From Anaerolineales bacterium (GTDB lineage: Bacteria > Chloroflexota > Anaerolineae > Anaerolineales > E44-bin32), in the NCBI GenBank assembly GCA_030673085.1, contig DAOVFE010000142.1:1-5682 (forward strand): 5,682 nt of DNA, written 5' to 3'. Below, piece after piece: positions 5,673 through 5,682 of this stretch. Positions within the stretch are counted from its first letter, which is position 1. Each line of letters starts with the position of its first letter. A program made the position numbers and the translations under genes. The notes under the pieces were generated by a model that worked only from the letters and a program-made list of their open reading frames with translations, had not been told where the DNA came from and made no database searches.

Positions 5673-5682
5673 TAAAGGAATT

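Larger units (their letters stand above)
5510..5682. other. Non-coding, hairpin-dense 3' region
   Basis: No plausible gene lies in these 173 bases on either strand. Besides the two CTTG-loop hairpins and the right-edge palindrome there is a weaker stem CAGGG (5582-5586) with TCCTG (5593-5597). It may be a gene-end region, the edge of a mobile element or part of a structured RNA; I cannot identify it. Confidence 0.6.

Overview
The window looks like chromosomal DNA of a Chloroflexota bacterium, probably Anaerolineae-like. This is inferred from recalled family resemblance: the left-hand gene set (short helical protein, DUF6754-like membrane protein, six-helix membrane protein, zinc-ribbon/disordered/one-TM protein) resembles hypothetical proteins typical of that phylum. 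No rRNA, tRNA, CRISPR array or transposase gene was seen.

Layout. Positions 1-3919 hold four genes on the minus strand, transcribed right to left and packed as one operon: an 80-aa protein (3677-3919), a 249-aa DUF6754-like protein with a membrane helix at each end (2924-3673), a 211-aa six-helix membrane protein (2292-2927), and a very large protein (1-2288, still open at the window edge). The large protein has an N-terminal four-cysteine zinc ribbon, about 530 residues of acidic low-complexity sequence with seven HAEQPEP heptads and six Trp-Leu motifs, one membrane helix and an alpha/beta-looking extracytoplasmic domain. Gene junctions are +3 nt, -4 nt (GTGA) and +3 nt, each downstream gene having its own Shine-Dalgarno sequence inside the end of the gene before it. 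The operon therefore looks translationally coupled, and its products may form one membrane complex of unknown function.

Positions 3920-4294 are a divergent intergenic region. Each flank carries an extended -10 promoter inside a related 22-bp box (16 of 22 identical), placed so close to the ATG that both mRNAs would be leaderless or nearly so. The rightward promoter also holds an inverted repeat and a degenerate GAAC-N4-GTTC-like (SOS-box-like) element.

Positions 4295-5509 encode a 404-aa radical SAM enzyme related to the putative DNA modification/repair radical SAM family (TIGR03916-like). It has CxxxCxxC, a C-terminal helix-hairpin-helix, and a last-residue tail QLALFD that matches the bacterial sliding-clamp-binding pentapeptide. 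Together these suggest an enzyme acting on DNA at replication or repair sites.

Positions 5510-5682 are non-coding and rich in hairpins: two tandem hairpins with identical G(CTTG)C loops and a compensatory base-pair change between their stems, and a strong 9-11 bp palindrome near the right edge.
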